Source of the DNA: Kistimonas asteriae
GTDB lineage: Bacteria; Pseudomonadota; Gammaproteobacteria; Pseudomonadales; Endozoicomonadaceae
DNA length: 64,000 nucleotides
Assembly: GCF_018263925.1 (NCBI RefSeq)
Contig: NZ_JAEVHF010000004.1
Coordinates: forward strand, 212,707-276,706
Direction of reading: 5' to 3'
A program made the translations under genes and the position numbers. Of this stretch, positions 25,560-34,284 are shown one piece after another; the stretch's first letter is position 1; each line of letters opens with the position of its first letter. Under the pieces are notes generated by a model, which ran no database searches, had not been told where the DNA came from, and saw nothing but the letters and a program-made list of their open reading frames with translations.

Positions 25560-26339
25560 TTATTGCAGGGCAAACGAGGCGTAACCCACAACCCGGTTTT
25601 TGTCGCCAGCGGTATCACCGGAATTGCAGACTTCCAGAGTCGACACCTGCATGCCTCGTTGCCGGGCGACTTCCAGTAAACCATTGAGCGGACGGCAGCC
25701 ACAGGCCTGACCACCGGTCAGGTTGGGCGTCAATAGCTCAATCGCTTTAACGGTAGAAGCATCCCGGGCACGGGCTTCATCGTAGGTGTGGTAATGACTG
25801 AGGTCGGTGCTGATAACGATCAGGGTTTCATCGCCGCCCCATATGGCCTCAAGGACTTCGGCAACAGCCATGGTGGAGGCGTCGCCTACGACCAGTGGCA
25901 CCAGATGGAAATCTTTCAGGCTGCGCTGCAGAAAGGGCACCTGGACTTCCAGTGAATGCTCCATGGCATGGGCGGCATCCAGTACCTGTACCTGCCCGAG
26001 GCTGAGCAGAGCCTGCATGGCCTGGGTGTCCAAGGGGACGTCGCCCAATGGCGTGGTAAACGTTTCGCAGTCCGGCAGTGCCAGTCCCCGGAAGGGAACC
26101 CGGTGGCTGGGACCCAGCAGAATCACTCGACGAATCGTATCCGCCTGTTCCTGTAACAGACGGTAGGCCGTCGCCGCTGTTTGCCCCGAATAAATGTAGC
26201 CGGCATGGGGCACCACCAGTATCTTGGGCGACAGATCCCGCTTCGGTGCATTAGCAAGGAAGGTGGTAATAGCAGCATCCAGTTTTTCGGTATTGGCAGG
26301 ATAGAAACTTCCCGCCACGGCAGGTTGTCGTGTTTTCAT
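25560..26339 (-). CDS. amrB: AmmeMemoRadiSam system protein B (MEMO1-like)
   Basis: 259 aa, the normal length for bacterial MEMO1 homologues. The metal-site motifs are visible: VVPHAGYIYSGQTAA (His in the first block), LLGPSHRVPFRGLALP (second block), and the C-terminal CNSGDTAGDKNRVVGYASFAL with the conserved Cys. TDLSHY is a third family marker. Human MEMO1 binds copper or iron near these residues. It is followed 46 bp later by the AMMECR1-like gene and is divergent from the radical SAM gene, with about 166 bp between the two starts. Confidence 0.95.
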   Translation of the reverse strand: MKTRQPAVAGSFYPANTEKLDAAITTFLANAPKRDLSPKILVVPHAGYIYSGQTAATAYRLLQEQADTIRRVILLGPSHRVPFRGLALPDCETFTTPLGDVPLDTQAMQALLSLGQVQVLDAAHAMEHSLEVQVPFLQRSLKDFHLVPLVVGDASTMAVAEVLEAIWGGDETLIVISTDLSHYHTYDEARARDASTVKAIELLTPNLTGGQACGCRPLNGLLEVARQRGMQVSTLEVCNSGDTAGDKNRVVGYASFALQ

Positions 26340-26444
26340 AGCAGGCCCCCGGTCTGTCGAGCATAGTTAAGTATAACCGTCACTTTGTGAACGCATCAGA
26401 TTATTTACTGATCAGACCAATGGGGACTAACTGGCAATTGGTTT

Positions 26445-26472
26445 TTGCATCTCTGGGCATTTTGCCTAATGC
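26445..26472 (+). promoter_or_regulatory. Candidate promoter of the radical SAM gene
   Basis: TTGCAT (26445-26450) and TAATGC (26467-26472) are separated by 16 bp and lie about 34 bp upstream of the ATG at 26506. This is a moderate match to a sigma-70 promoter. It is the only plausible pair I see in the divergent region. Confidence 0.3.
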
Positions 26473-26505
26473 TTAGTGGCAGGAAACTCTAAGGAGGGAA
26501 TGGCC

Positions 26506-27600
26506 ATGGTTCAGGCATCCATCGTACCGCCATCGGCATTTCCGACCCGTTACTGGCATGAGCTGGAAGACGGGCGCATTCAGTGTGACCTTTGCCCCCG
26601 CGCGTGCAAACTGCGGGAAGGGCAGCAGGGGCTCTGTTTTGTGCGGGAGCGTCAGGATGACGCGATCGTGCTGACCAGTTATGGACGATCCAGCGGTTTC
26701 TGCATTGATCCCATTGAGAAGAAACCGCTTAATCACTTTCTGCCGGGTACACCGGTGTTGTCCTTTGGTACCGCCGGTTGCAATCTGGCCTGCAAGTTCT
26801 GCCAGAATTGGGATATCAGCAAATCCCGGCAAATTGACTCCCTGGCAGACAGCGCCATGCCGGAACGGTTAGCCGCTGCAGCCGTTCAGCTGAAATGCCG
26901 CAGTATGGCATTTACCTACAATGATCCCATTATTTTCCTTGAGTATGCGAATGATGTTGCACAGGCAGGGCATGAGATGGGGGTACGCTCGGTAGCGGTG
27001 ACGGCAGGTTATATCTGTGATGAACCGAGGGTCGATTTTTTCCGTCACATGGATGCAGCCAATATCGACCTTAAGGCGTTTACCGAGCGCTTTTATAAGA
27101 AAATTTGTGGTGGCGAACTGGCGCCGGTATTGGAGACACTGATTTATCTCCGCCGGGAAACCAGTGTCTGGTTTGAGATCACGACCTTACTGATTCCGGG
27201 TGAGAATGACTCGGATGCAGAGCTGGACGCCATGACCGGCTGGATTGTTGAGCATTTGGGGTCTGATGTACCGCTGCACTTTTCGGCATTCCATCCGGAC
27301 TGGAAAATGACTGACAAGCCCAATACTCCGCCTGCAACCCTGACCCGTGCACGCCAAATCGCCATGCAAAACGGTATTCGTTACTGCTACACGGGTAATG
27401 TGCATGATCCGGCCGGCAGCAGTACCTATTGCCATGCCTGCGGTGAACGGTTGATTGAGCGGGACTGGTATCAGCTGGGTGACTGGCAATTAAATGGCAA
27501 AGGCTGTTGCAACCATTGTGGTGTCGCGTTGCCGGGAGTCTTTGAACAGAGCGCCGGCGACTGGGGTCGCCGGCGCATTCCGGTCAGGATGACAAACTGA
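26506..27600 (+). CDS. amrS: AmmeMemoRadiSam system radical SAM enzyme
   Basis: 364 aa from the ATG at 26506, which has AAGGAGG at 26491-26497; the ATG at 26500 is too close to that site. It has an N-terminal Cys-rich stretch (CDLCPRACKLREGQQGLCFV), then the radical SAM motif CNLACKFC (C-x3-C-x2-C) and the PflA-like AFTYNDPIIFLEY block. VWFEITTLLIPGENDSD and HFSAFHPDWKM follow. The C-terminus carries two CxxC pairs (YCHACGERL and CNHCGVAL), which look like a small zinc ribbon. It completes the trio with the divergent amrB-amrA operon. Related to pyruvate formate-lyase activating enzymes, but the target is unknown. Confidence 0.95.
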   Translation: MVQASIVPPSAFPTRYWHELEDGRIQCDLCPRACKLREGQQGLCFVRERQDDAIVLTSYGRSSGFCIDPIEKKPLNHFLPGTPVLSFGTAGCNLACKFCQNWDISKSRQIDSLADSAMPERLAAAAVQLKCRSMAFTYNDPIIFLEYANDVAQAGHEMGVRSVAVTAGYICDEPRVDFFRHMDAANIDLKAFTERFYKKICGGELAPVLETLIYLRRETSVWFEITTLLIPGENDSDAELDAMTGWIVEHLGSDVPLHFSAFHPDWKMTDKPNTPPATLTRARQIAMQNGIRYCYTGNVHDPAGSSTYCHACGERLIERDWYQLGDWQLNGKGCCNHCGVALPGVFEQSAGDWGRRRIPVRMTN

Positions 27601-27620
27601 GTTGTGTCAAACGTGCGCTA

Positions 27621-30011
27621 TCAGTGGGAATCCTTGGCGAGCTCTGCAATCTCCTTGAGCCGCTCCAGCACCCGGTAATTGATGGTTCCTTTCGGGTATT
27701 TGCCACGGCTGTTGAGTTTGCCGGGTTTGATACCACAGAGGATCTCCAGGGCTTCCTCAACCTCAGAGACCGCGTAGACCGTAAACTGTTTGGCACGGAC
27801 AGCATCCTGAATTTCGGGCTTGAGCATCAGGTTACGGACGTTGGATGCGGGAATGATGACCCCTTGGGATTCACTTAGCCCCCGGGCCTGGCAGAGATCA
27901 AAGAACCCTTCAATCTTCTCGTTGACACCGCCAATAGCCTGGACCTGACCATGCTGGTTGATGGAACCGGTAATGGCCAGTCCCTGGTTGATTGGGATCT
28001 CGGTCAGTGCAGAAATCAGGCAGCAGAGTTCGGCCAGGGATGCACTGTCGCCATCGATATAGCCATAAGATTGCTCCATGGCCAGGCTGGCAGAGATGGC
28101 CAGCGGGAAATGCTGGGCATAACGGGCACCCAGGTAACCGGTCAGGATCATGACCCCCTTGGAATGGATGGCCTGACCCAGTTGAACTTCCCGTTCAATA
28201 TCGACAATGCCCTGAGAGCCAGGGTACACCGCTGCGGTAATGCGGGCCGGTGAGCCAAAACTGGTATCGCCAACAGCGAGGACGGTCAATCCGTTGATCT
28301 TGCCGATGGCAGTACCTTCGGTGTCAATCAGGATACTGCCTTCCAGCATCTCCTTCTGGATTTCCTTGCTGACTCGGCTGGTGCGTTCCGCCTTGGCTTC
28401 CAACGCCTTGTTGATATGGTGGTGGGTGATCTTCCGCCCCTTGGCCATACTGCGGATGAAGTCCGCTTCTGCCAACAGGTCGAAAAGGTTGCCGATGTGG
28501 GCAGACAGATGACCCCGGTGTTCGGCAAGGCGCGAGCTGTGTTCCACCATGCGGGCAACTGCCTGGGATGTCAGCGCCGGATAGGCTTCGTCATCCGCCC
28601 GGGTCTTTAACAGGCGGGCAAAGGCGTGGATGGTGTCCGGGGTGCGTTCCAGGTAGCCGTCGAAATCCACCAGAACCCGGAACATTTCGTGGAAATCAGG
28701 ATCCAGTTCCTGCAGCAGGTAATAGATCTGCCGGGAACCAATCAGGATCACCTTGACGTTCAGGGGGATATCATCCGGTGTCAGGGTGATGGTGTTCACC
28801 AGTCCCAGCTCGGCAGCCGGTGATTCGATTTTCAGTTGTTCTTCTTTCAGTGCCCGTTTCAGGGCTTCCCAGACAAACGGTTCATCCAGCAGTTTGGCGG
28901 CTTCAATGACCAGGTAGCCGCCATTGGCTTTGTGCAGGCTGCCCGGACAAATCTGGCGGTAACTGGTGATCAGTGCCCCCATCTCCGCGGCATATTCCAC
29001 CCGGCCAAACAGGTTCTTGTAGCTGGGGTGGGATTCAAACACTACCGGTGCCGGCGCTTTTTTCTTGTGACCAACAACAATATTGGGAGCGTACTGTTCT
29101 TCCAGCTGGGCACGTTTGCTGCCGTCATCACGGGACTCAATGGCCCGTTCTTCCGCCAGGATTTCCACCACGACCTTGTGCAGGTCCTGCTTCATCGACG
29201 CCAGGTAGTTCAGGACATCCTTGTGCTTGCTGTACTTTTTCTTGAGCGGCTTGATCAGCGGCTCCAGCGCTTTGTCGATGGTGTCGTGGTTGAGTTTGCG
29301 CAGCTCCTCGCTGGATTCCCGCTTCCACTGGGGGAGCTCCGCCAGTTCGTCATTGAGCAGGGTTTCGAGCTCGGTGATGTCATTGTTGAAACGTTCCCGT
29401 TCTTCATCCGGCAGTCTGGCGAACTCGGTTTCATCCATGGCCTTACCTTCACTCATGGGCGCGAAGGTCAGGGAACCGGCTTCCCGGAACAGGGCGATGT
29501 TACGGCGCAGGGCTTCCTGTTCCACCAGGTCGATGGCCAGGTCATAACTCTTGTTGAAGTTGCGCTCAATAATGCTTTTACGTTGCTGATAGGTCGGGTG
29601 TTCGAAAGCGGCTGGAAAGGTATCCAGCAGGCCGTCGATCAGTTTGTCGAAATCCGCCTGGAGCACCTGGCCGGTACCCGCTGGCAGTTGCAGCACCGAA
29701 GGGGAGCGTGCTATGTCAAAATTATTAACGTAAGCCCAGTCAGAGGGCTCTTCCATCCGCTTGGCTTCACTTTTCAGGTAGTGCCGTACATAGGAGGTTC
29801 GGCCGGTGCCTGATTCCCCCATAACATAGATGTTATAGCCGGAACGCTGCATGGCGACGCCGAACTGGATGGCGCCGACGGCCCGCTCCTGGCCCAGTGT
29901 GCCGACAAAAGGCTCCAGCTCGTCGGTGTCCTTGAAACCCAGTTCTGACGGCGTCTGGCGGGCAGAAAGCTGGTTGGCGGCGACTTTTAGCTTGTTCACT
30001 GCGGTTGACAT
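27621..30011 (-). CDS. Lon-family ATP-dependent protease, AAA_32 type (AsrA-like)
   Basis: 796 aa from the ATG at 30011; a longer frame from a TTG at 30044 is possible. The N-terminal AAA part has a modified Walker A, GESGTGRTS, in which the usual Lys is Arg, then a long helical insertion (about 190-300). A second nucleotide-binding region follows (NGGYLVIEAAKLLDEP, VKVILIGSRQIYYLL). The C-terminal Lon-type peptidase domain carries the Ser-Lys dyad: Ser656 in DGDSASLAELCC and Lys699 in GGVNEKIEGFFDLC. The length and layout match the Pseudomonas AsrA-type protease, linked there to the stress response. It is convergent with the radical SAM gene. Confidence 0.92.
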   Translation of the reverse strand: MSTAVNKLKVAANQLSARQTPSELGFKDTDELEPFVGTLGQERAVGAIQFGVAMQRSGYNIYVMGESGTGRTSYVRHYLKSEAKRMEEPSDWAYVNNFDIARSPSVLQLPAGTGQVLQADFDKLIDGLLDTFPAAFEHPTYQQRKSIIERNFNKSYDLAIDLVEQEALRRNIALFREAGSLTFAPMSEGKAMDETEFARLPDEERERFNNDITELETLLNDELAELPQWKRESSEELRKLNHDTIDKALEPLIKPLKKKYSKHKDVLNYLASMKQDLHKVVVEILAEERAIESRDDGSKRAQLEEQYAPNIVVGHKKKAPAPVVFESHPSYKNLFGRVEYAAEMGALITSYRQICPGSLHKANGGYLVIEAAKLLDEPFVWEALKRALKEEQLKIESPAAELGLVNTITLTPDDIPLNVKVILIGSRQIYYLLQELDPDFHEMFRVLVDFDGYLERTPDTIHAFARLLKTRADDEAYPALTSQAVARMVEHSSRLAEHRGHLSAHIGNLFDLLAEADFIRSMAKGRKITHHHINKALEAKAERTSRVSKEIQKEMLEGSILIDTEGTAIGKINGLTVLAVGDTSFGSPARITAAVYPGSQGIVDIEREVQLGQAIHSKGVMILTGYLGARYAQHFPLAISASLAMEQSYGYIDGDSASLAELCCLISALTEIPINQGLAITGSINQHGQVQAIGGVNEKIEGFFDLCQARGLSESQGVIIPASNVRNLMLKPEIQDAVRAKQFTVYAVSEVEEALEILCGIKPGKLNSRGKYPKGTINYRVLERLKEIAELAKDSH

Positions 30012-30483
30012 TAAGATCGTTTTCCCTGAGCTGTTTCTCTTCAATAATACCTTAATCCGCCCAGTAGCAGGACTGTCTTGGCGGTTAACCCGGGTTTCCG
30101 GATCGGGTGGAACCTTCTGGGTGGTGTACAGGTTCCGGTACGGCTTGGGACGGGGATATTACAGATAGTCTGAGGTTAATTATTGTCGGATTACTACGGC
30201 CTGACAAACCCGGATTGTCTGATGGCCAATCCCCTGTTTTATCCAGGGTATTTTTCAACCAAAAATATCATGAATTTCGGGACTTTTTGACCAAAAAGTT
30301 GTCTATGCTTCGTTCGCCTCGTGTTGTACCCCATCTTATTGCGGCGTGAGGTTCGGTAACAGGATGTCCAACAGGCCAGGGATTTGATGCTGGAATGTGC
30401 TTTCCGGCCTTGTTTAAGGTGACCGGGAGCCGCCAGGGCGAACGAGAACTGTATTGAACCTGTGGAGACTGGATCAGACAGCG
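30012..30483. promoter_or_regulatory. 472-bp intergenic region upstream of the Lon-like gene and the Gld-type ABC operon
   Basis: The region separates two divergent transcription units: the Lon-like gene (start 30011, minus) and the ABC operon (start 30484, plus). I see no gene in it. It contains the two spaced palindromes annotated separately. No confident sigma-70 promoter or ribosome-binding site stands out; the ABC ATPase ATG at 30484 has only a weak GGA-type site. Confidence 0.5.
30249..30299. repeat. Pair of spaced AT-rich palindromes, possible operators
   Basis: The first palindrome is TATTTTT (30249-30255), a five-base centre, and AAAAATA (30261-30267). The second is ACTTTTTG (30282-30289), a two-base centre, and CAAAAAGT (30292-30299). 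Both share a T5...ACCAAAAA core, and their centres are about 32 bp apart, near three helical turns. The pair could bind a dimeric repressor or activator. No regulator gene is adjacent. Confidence 0.4.
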
Positions 30484-31428
30484 ATGATAACAATCGACAA
30501 CCTCAAAAAGACTTTTGGCCGGTTCACGGCCGTCGACGGAATTACCTTTTCTGTCGGGCCAGGAGAAGTGCTTGGCTTCCTGGGCCCCAACGGGGCCGGA
30601 AAATCCACCACCATGAAGATGATCAGCGGCTTCATCAAGCCAACCGCTGGTGCTGTCAGTGTCTGTGGGCATGATGTGCTCAGGGATCCGGTAGGCGCCA
30701 AACAGTTGCTGGGTTATCTGCCTGAAGGTGCGCCCGCGTACGGTGAAATGACCCCGGCCCGTTTCCTGGATTTCATTGCCGATATCCGTGGCCTGAAAGG
30801 GGATGACAAAACCGTCCGTATCCAGCATGTGGTGGAGCAACTGGCGTTGGAATCGGTGATGCATCAATCCATTGATACGCTTTCCAAGGGGTTCCGGCGC
30901 CGTGTCGGTATCGCCCAGGCCATCTTGCATGACCCGGCCGTATTGATCCTCGATGAGCCTACGGATGGACTGGACCCCAACCAGAAACATCAGGTCCGGG
31001 AGCTTATCCGTAGCCTGTCAGAAGAAAAGATTGTCATTATTTCCACCCATATTCTTGAAGAAGTCACTGCGGTGTGTACCCGTGCCATTGTAATCGCCGG
31101 TGGGCGTGTACTGGCGGATGCGTCACCGGATGAGCTGGAACGTCGTTCCCGCTACCACCGCGCGGTCACCGTGATTCTTCCGGAGGTGGCACAGGATGAG
31201 GCGAAGGCCTGTCTGAGCCAGCTGCCCGGTGTTGCCGGTGTTGAAGTGGATATTGACCCGGTAGCGCGTTATACCCTGCTGCCTGAGGTCCACGCGGACC
31301 TGTTCCCTGTTGTGAGCCAGTTGCTGCATGAAAAGGGATGGGCAGTGGAAGAACTGTATGTGGAGCGTGGTCGCCTGGACGATGTGTTCCGGATGCTGAC
31401 CCGTGGCGAGCAGAGGGAGGTGGCCTGA
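30484..31428 (+). CDS. ABC transporter ATP-binding protein (GldA-like)
   Basis: 314 aa from the ATG at 30484. All ATPase motifs are present: Walker A GPNGAGKSTTMKM (about 37-49), a Q-loop near LGYLPEGAPAYGEMT, the signature-like LSKGFRRRVGIAQAIL (the usual LSGGQ is LSKGF), Walker B VLILDEPTDGLDP and the H-loop STHILEE. The C-terminal 80 residues are the accessory domain typical of GldA-type exporters. The stop codon overlaps the start of the permease gene by one base. The substrate is unknown. Confidence 0.95.
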   Translation: MITIDNLKKTFGRFTAVDGITFSVGPGEVLGFLGPNGAGKSTTMKMISGFIKPTAGAVSVCGHDVLRDPVGAKQLLGYLPEGAPAYGEMTPARFLDFIADIRGLKGDDKTVRIQHVVEQLALESVMHQSIDTLSKGFRRRVGIAQAILHDPAVLILDEPTDGLDPNQKHQVRELIRSLSEEKIVIISTHILEEVTAVCTRAIVIAGGRVLADASPDELERRSRYHRAVTVILPEVAQDEAKACLSQLPGVAGVEVDIDPVARYTLLPEVHADLFPVVSQLLHEKGWAVEELYVERGRLDDVFRMLTRGEQREVA

Positions 31429-32162
31429 TGCACAGTGTCAACGTGATCTTCCGGCGCGAGCTGAGCAGCTATTTTGCGACGCCTCTGGCGTACGTTTATA
31501 TCGTGATTTTCCTGATGATGACCGGTGTCTTCACCTTTTACCTGGGAAATTTCTTCGAGCGTCGCCAAGCCGACCTGATGCCGTTTTTCATGTTTCACCC
31601 CTGGTTATACCTCTTTCTGATACCCGCCGTGAGCATGCGGCTATGGGCCGAAGAGCGTAAGACCGGCACGCTGGAACTGCTGCTGACTCTGCCTGTCAGT
31701 CTTGGGCAGGCGGTACTGGGCAAGTTTCTGGCGGCCTGGGTGTTTACCGGTCTGGCGCTGTTGCTGACTTTTCCCATGTGGCTGACGGTCAATTACCTTG
31801 GCAGTCCAGATAACGGCGTTATTCTTGCCAGTTACCTGGGCAGCTGGTTGATGGCGGGTGGATTTATTGCTGTTGGCTCATGCATGTCGGCAGCGACCAG
31901 TAACCAGGTTATTGCCTTTATCCTCAGTGTGGTTGTCTGCTTCCTGTTGGTCGTCGCGGGCTATCCGATTGTGCTGGATGCCTTCCAGTCCTGGGCGCCA
32001 GCGCCGGTTGTCGATGCCATCGGCGCACTCAGTTTCCTGACGCACTTTGAAGCGATCAGCAAAGGGGTGCTGGATCTACGGGATGTGGTGTATTTCCTGA
32101 TCATGATGGCGGCCTGGCTGCTGGCTACCGCCATTATCATCGATATGAAAAAGGCTGACTGA
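31428..32162 (+). CDS. ABC transporter permease (GldF/ABC-2 type)
   Basis: 244 aa from the ATG at 31428, which shares one base with the ATPase stop. It has six predicted transmembrane helices. The start NVIFRRELSSYFATPLAYVYIVIF is characteristic of the ABC-2 permease that works with GldA/GldG proteins, and RLWAEERKTGTLELLLTLPVS is the conserved coupling region. The helices at about residues 85-240 complete the permease. It is followed 10 bp later by the GldG-like gene. Confidence 0.93.
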   Translation: MHSVNVIFRRELSSYFATPLAYVYIVIFLMMTGVFTFYLGNFFERRQADLMPFFMFHPWLYLFLIPAVSMRLWAEERKTGTLELLLTLPVSLGQAVLGKFLAAWVFTGLALLLTFPMWLTVNYLGSPDNGVILASYLGSWLMAGGFIAVGSCMSAATSNQVIAFILSVVVCFLLVVAGYPIVLDAFQSWAPAPVVDAIGALSFLTHFEAISKGVLDLRDVVYFLIMMAAWLLATAIIIDMKKAD

Positions 32163-32172
32163 GGAGCAGGCG

Positions 32173-34224
32173 ATGACGAACAAACTGTTTTCAAAGACAG
32201 GGCTCGTGGCGCTGGCTGTTCTGGTGCTGTTGGCGACGGTGGCTGTCCAGATGGTGTTCCGCGGTGCCCGGGTTGATCTGACGGAAGATCATCTCTATAC
32301 CCTGTCTCAGGGAACCCGCAACCTGATGCAAGACTTGCAGGAGCCGGTGACCCTGAAACTGTTTTATTCCCGTAAGGCGACAGAAGGGATTCCCCAGTTG
32401 CGCAACTATGCCAACCGGGTGGAAGAGCTCTTGCGTGAATATGCACAAGTCTCCGGCGGGAAAGTAACGCTAGAGGTCATAGACCCGGAACCCTTCTCGG
32501 AGCAGGAAGACGAGGCTGCGGGTTATGGCTTGCAGGCCGTACCCCTTTCCATGGGGAGTAAGGACGTTTACTTTGGCCTTGTCGCCTTGAGCGGCGATAC
32601 GTCGGGTGGAGAAACCGTTTCAACGACCGAAAAGCTGTCAGAGCCTGCGGCGACAGATAGAGGGCGACAGGAGATCATTGGCTTTTTTCATCCGGACAAA
32701 GAGCGCTTCCTGGAATATGACATCAGTAACCTGATTTACTCTGTCGGCCAGAAAACCCGCCCCAAGGTGGCGGTGATCAGCGGTGTGCCAGTGAATGGCG
32801 GCTACGATTACATGACCCGTCGCCCCGGACAGTCGTGGATGAGTATTACCCAGCTGGAGCAGTTATACGACGTTCAGTATCTGGGGAATACAATAAAAAC
32901 AATTCCTGACGATGTCGGGTTACTGGTGCTGATCCTGCCGGATGAGGTGTCTGACGATACGCTGTATGCCATTGATCAGTATGTCCTCAAGGGTGGTCAT
33001 GCCTTGGTATTCCTGGATCCCCATGCTGAAGAGTCTGCCCAGGGAGGCGGCATGATGGGGGGCGGCAGTGGTCCCCGTTCTGCTTATCTGGACACCTTGC
33101 TGAGCGTCTGGGGCGTTGAAATGGTACCGGATCGGTTTGTGGCCGATGAAGATCATGCCCTGGCCGTTGGTGGTCAGTCGGGACGGCCTGTGCGCCATTT
33201 GGGTATTCTCGGCCTTGGTGAGAACAACTTTGCTCCTGATGACGTGGTGACTGCTAATCTCAAAACCGTCAATGTTGCCAGTGCCGGTGCGCTCAAGTTG
33301 AAGGACAACGCAACGGTCAGGATGGAGCCCCTGATTCAGTCCGGCATCCATTCAGCGCTACTGGATTCAGCGCAGCTGGCCACGCTTCATGATCCCAAAG
33401 TACTGTATAAGGATTACATGCCTGCCGGTGAGCGTTATGTGCTGGCGGCAAGGATCACCGGGGATGTTAAAACTGCCTTCCCTGAGGGGCGCCCTCAGCC
33501 CAAGGGGGATGAGCAGGATGATGAACATGCTCCGCTGGACGTGATATCCGAATCGGTTGTTGAGGATCAGTCATTACCTACTGGGGTCACTGTTTCCGAA
33601 GAAGAGGAAGAAGAGGTTGTGGAGGGGGAGTCAAATGATGTCGCCGAAGAAAAACCTCAAATCATGACTTCCCAGAAACCCGTCAACCTGATCGTGGTGG
33701 CGGACACGGATGTGCTGTCCAACCGCCTCTGGGTTCAGGTGAACAACTTCTTTGGCCAGCAGATGGCAACCCCTTTTGCCAACAATGGCGACATGGTGGT
33801 GAACATGGTGGACAACCTCATCGGCAATGCGGATCTGATCAGTATCCGCAGCCGGGGGCAGTATTCACGACCCTTCACCCGGGTTGATGCGCTGGAGCGG
33901 GAGGCCCAGGCCAGCCTTATGAATAAAGAAGAGGCGTTGACACAACAGCTTCAGGAAACCGAAAACAAACTGTTGGAGTTACAAGCCGGAAAGCAGGGGC
34001 AAGATGCCTTGATCCTGAGTGAGGATCAACAAAAGGCTTTGGCGCGCTTCCAGCAGGAAAAACTGAAGATCCGCAAGGAACTTCGGGATGTGCAGCATCA
34101 GCTGAATCAGGATATTGAAAACCTGGGCACGCGTCTGAAGTTGATCAATATCTTTGCAGTACCCCTGTTGCTGACCATTATTGTGATTGGTTTGCGGATT
34201 CGACAAACCCGGCGTCAGCACTGA
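32173..34224 (+). CDS. GldG-family ABC transport auxiliary protein
   Basis: 683 aa. An N-terminal transmembrane helix (about 11-27) leads into the large periplasmic GldG/ABC-type uncharacterised domain: VDLTEDHLYTLSQGTRNLM, LKLFYSR, YDISNLIYSVGQ, VLILPDEVSDDTLYAIDQYVLKGGHALVFLDP. An acidic low-complexity insert sits near residues 440-490 (a Glu run after TVSEEE). The end is a coiled coil (about 575-655) and a second transmembrane helix (NIFAVPLLLTIIVIGLRI). GAGGAGC precedes the ATG. This three-gene operon is often found with a DUF4340 gene, which is missing here. The transported substrate is not known. Confidence 0.9.
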   Translation: MTNKLFSKTGLVALAVLVLLATVAVQMVFRGARVDLTEDHLYTLSQGTRNLMQDLQEPVTLKLFYSRKATEGIPQLRNYANRVEELLREYAQVSGGKVTLEVIDPEPFSEQEDEAAGYGLQAVPLSMGSKDVYFGLVALSGDTSGGETVSTTEKLSEPAATDRGRQEIIGFFHPDKERFLEYDISNLIYSVGQKTRPKVAVISGVPVNGGYDYMTRRPGQSWMSITQLEQLYDVQYLGNTIKTIPDDVGLLVLILPDEVSDDTLYAIDQYVLKGGHALVFLDPHAEESAQGGGMMGGGSGPRSAYLDTLLSVWGVEMVPDRFVADEDHALAVGGQSGRPVRHLGILGLGENNFAPDDVVTANLKTVNVASAGALKLKDNATVRMEPLIQSGIHSALLDSAQLATLHDPKVLYKDYMPAGERYVLAARITGDVKTAFPEGRPQPKGDEQDDEHAPLDVISESVVEDQSLPTGVTVSEEEEEEVVEGESNDVAEEKPQIMTSQKPVNLIVVADTDVLSNRLWVQVNNFFGQQMATPFANNGDMVVNMVDNLIGNADLISIRSRGQYSRPFTRVDALEREAQASLMNKEEALTQQLQETENKLLELQAGKQGQDALILSEDQQKALARFQQEKLKIRKELRDVQHQLNQDIENLGTRLKLINIFAVPLLLTIIVIGLRIRQTRRQH

Positions 34225-34264
34225 CGCAAAAAAGAACCCGGATTTTTCCGGGTTCTTTTTTGCG
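34225..34264. terminator. Strong bidirectional rho-independent terminator
   Basis: A perfect 18-bp inverted repeat (34225-34242 and 34247-34264) with a TTTT loop. The GC-rich core AACCCGGA is flanked by A6 and T6 runs, so it works on both strands. It ends the Gld-type ABC operon and the convergent corA gene. Confidence 0.95.
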
Positions 34265-34284
34265 TGGTCTTGGTTAGCCGTTGT

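Noticed and set aside
28836..29813. Long plus-strand open frame (325 codons) opposite the Lon-like protease
   Set aside because: It is antisense to a protein with intact protease motifs, has no domain and is rich in Phe, Gln and Val as expected from reverse reading of a Glu/Lys/Asp-rich gene.
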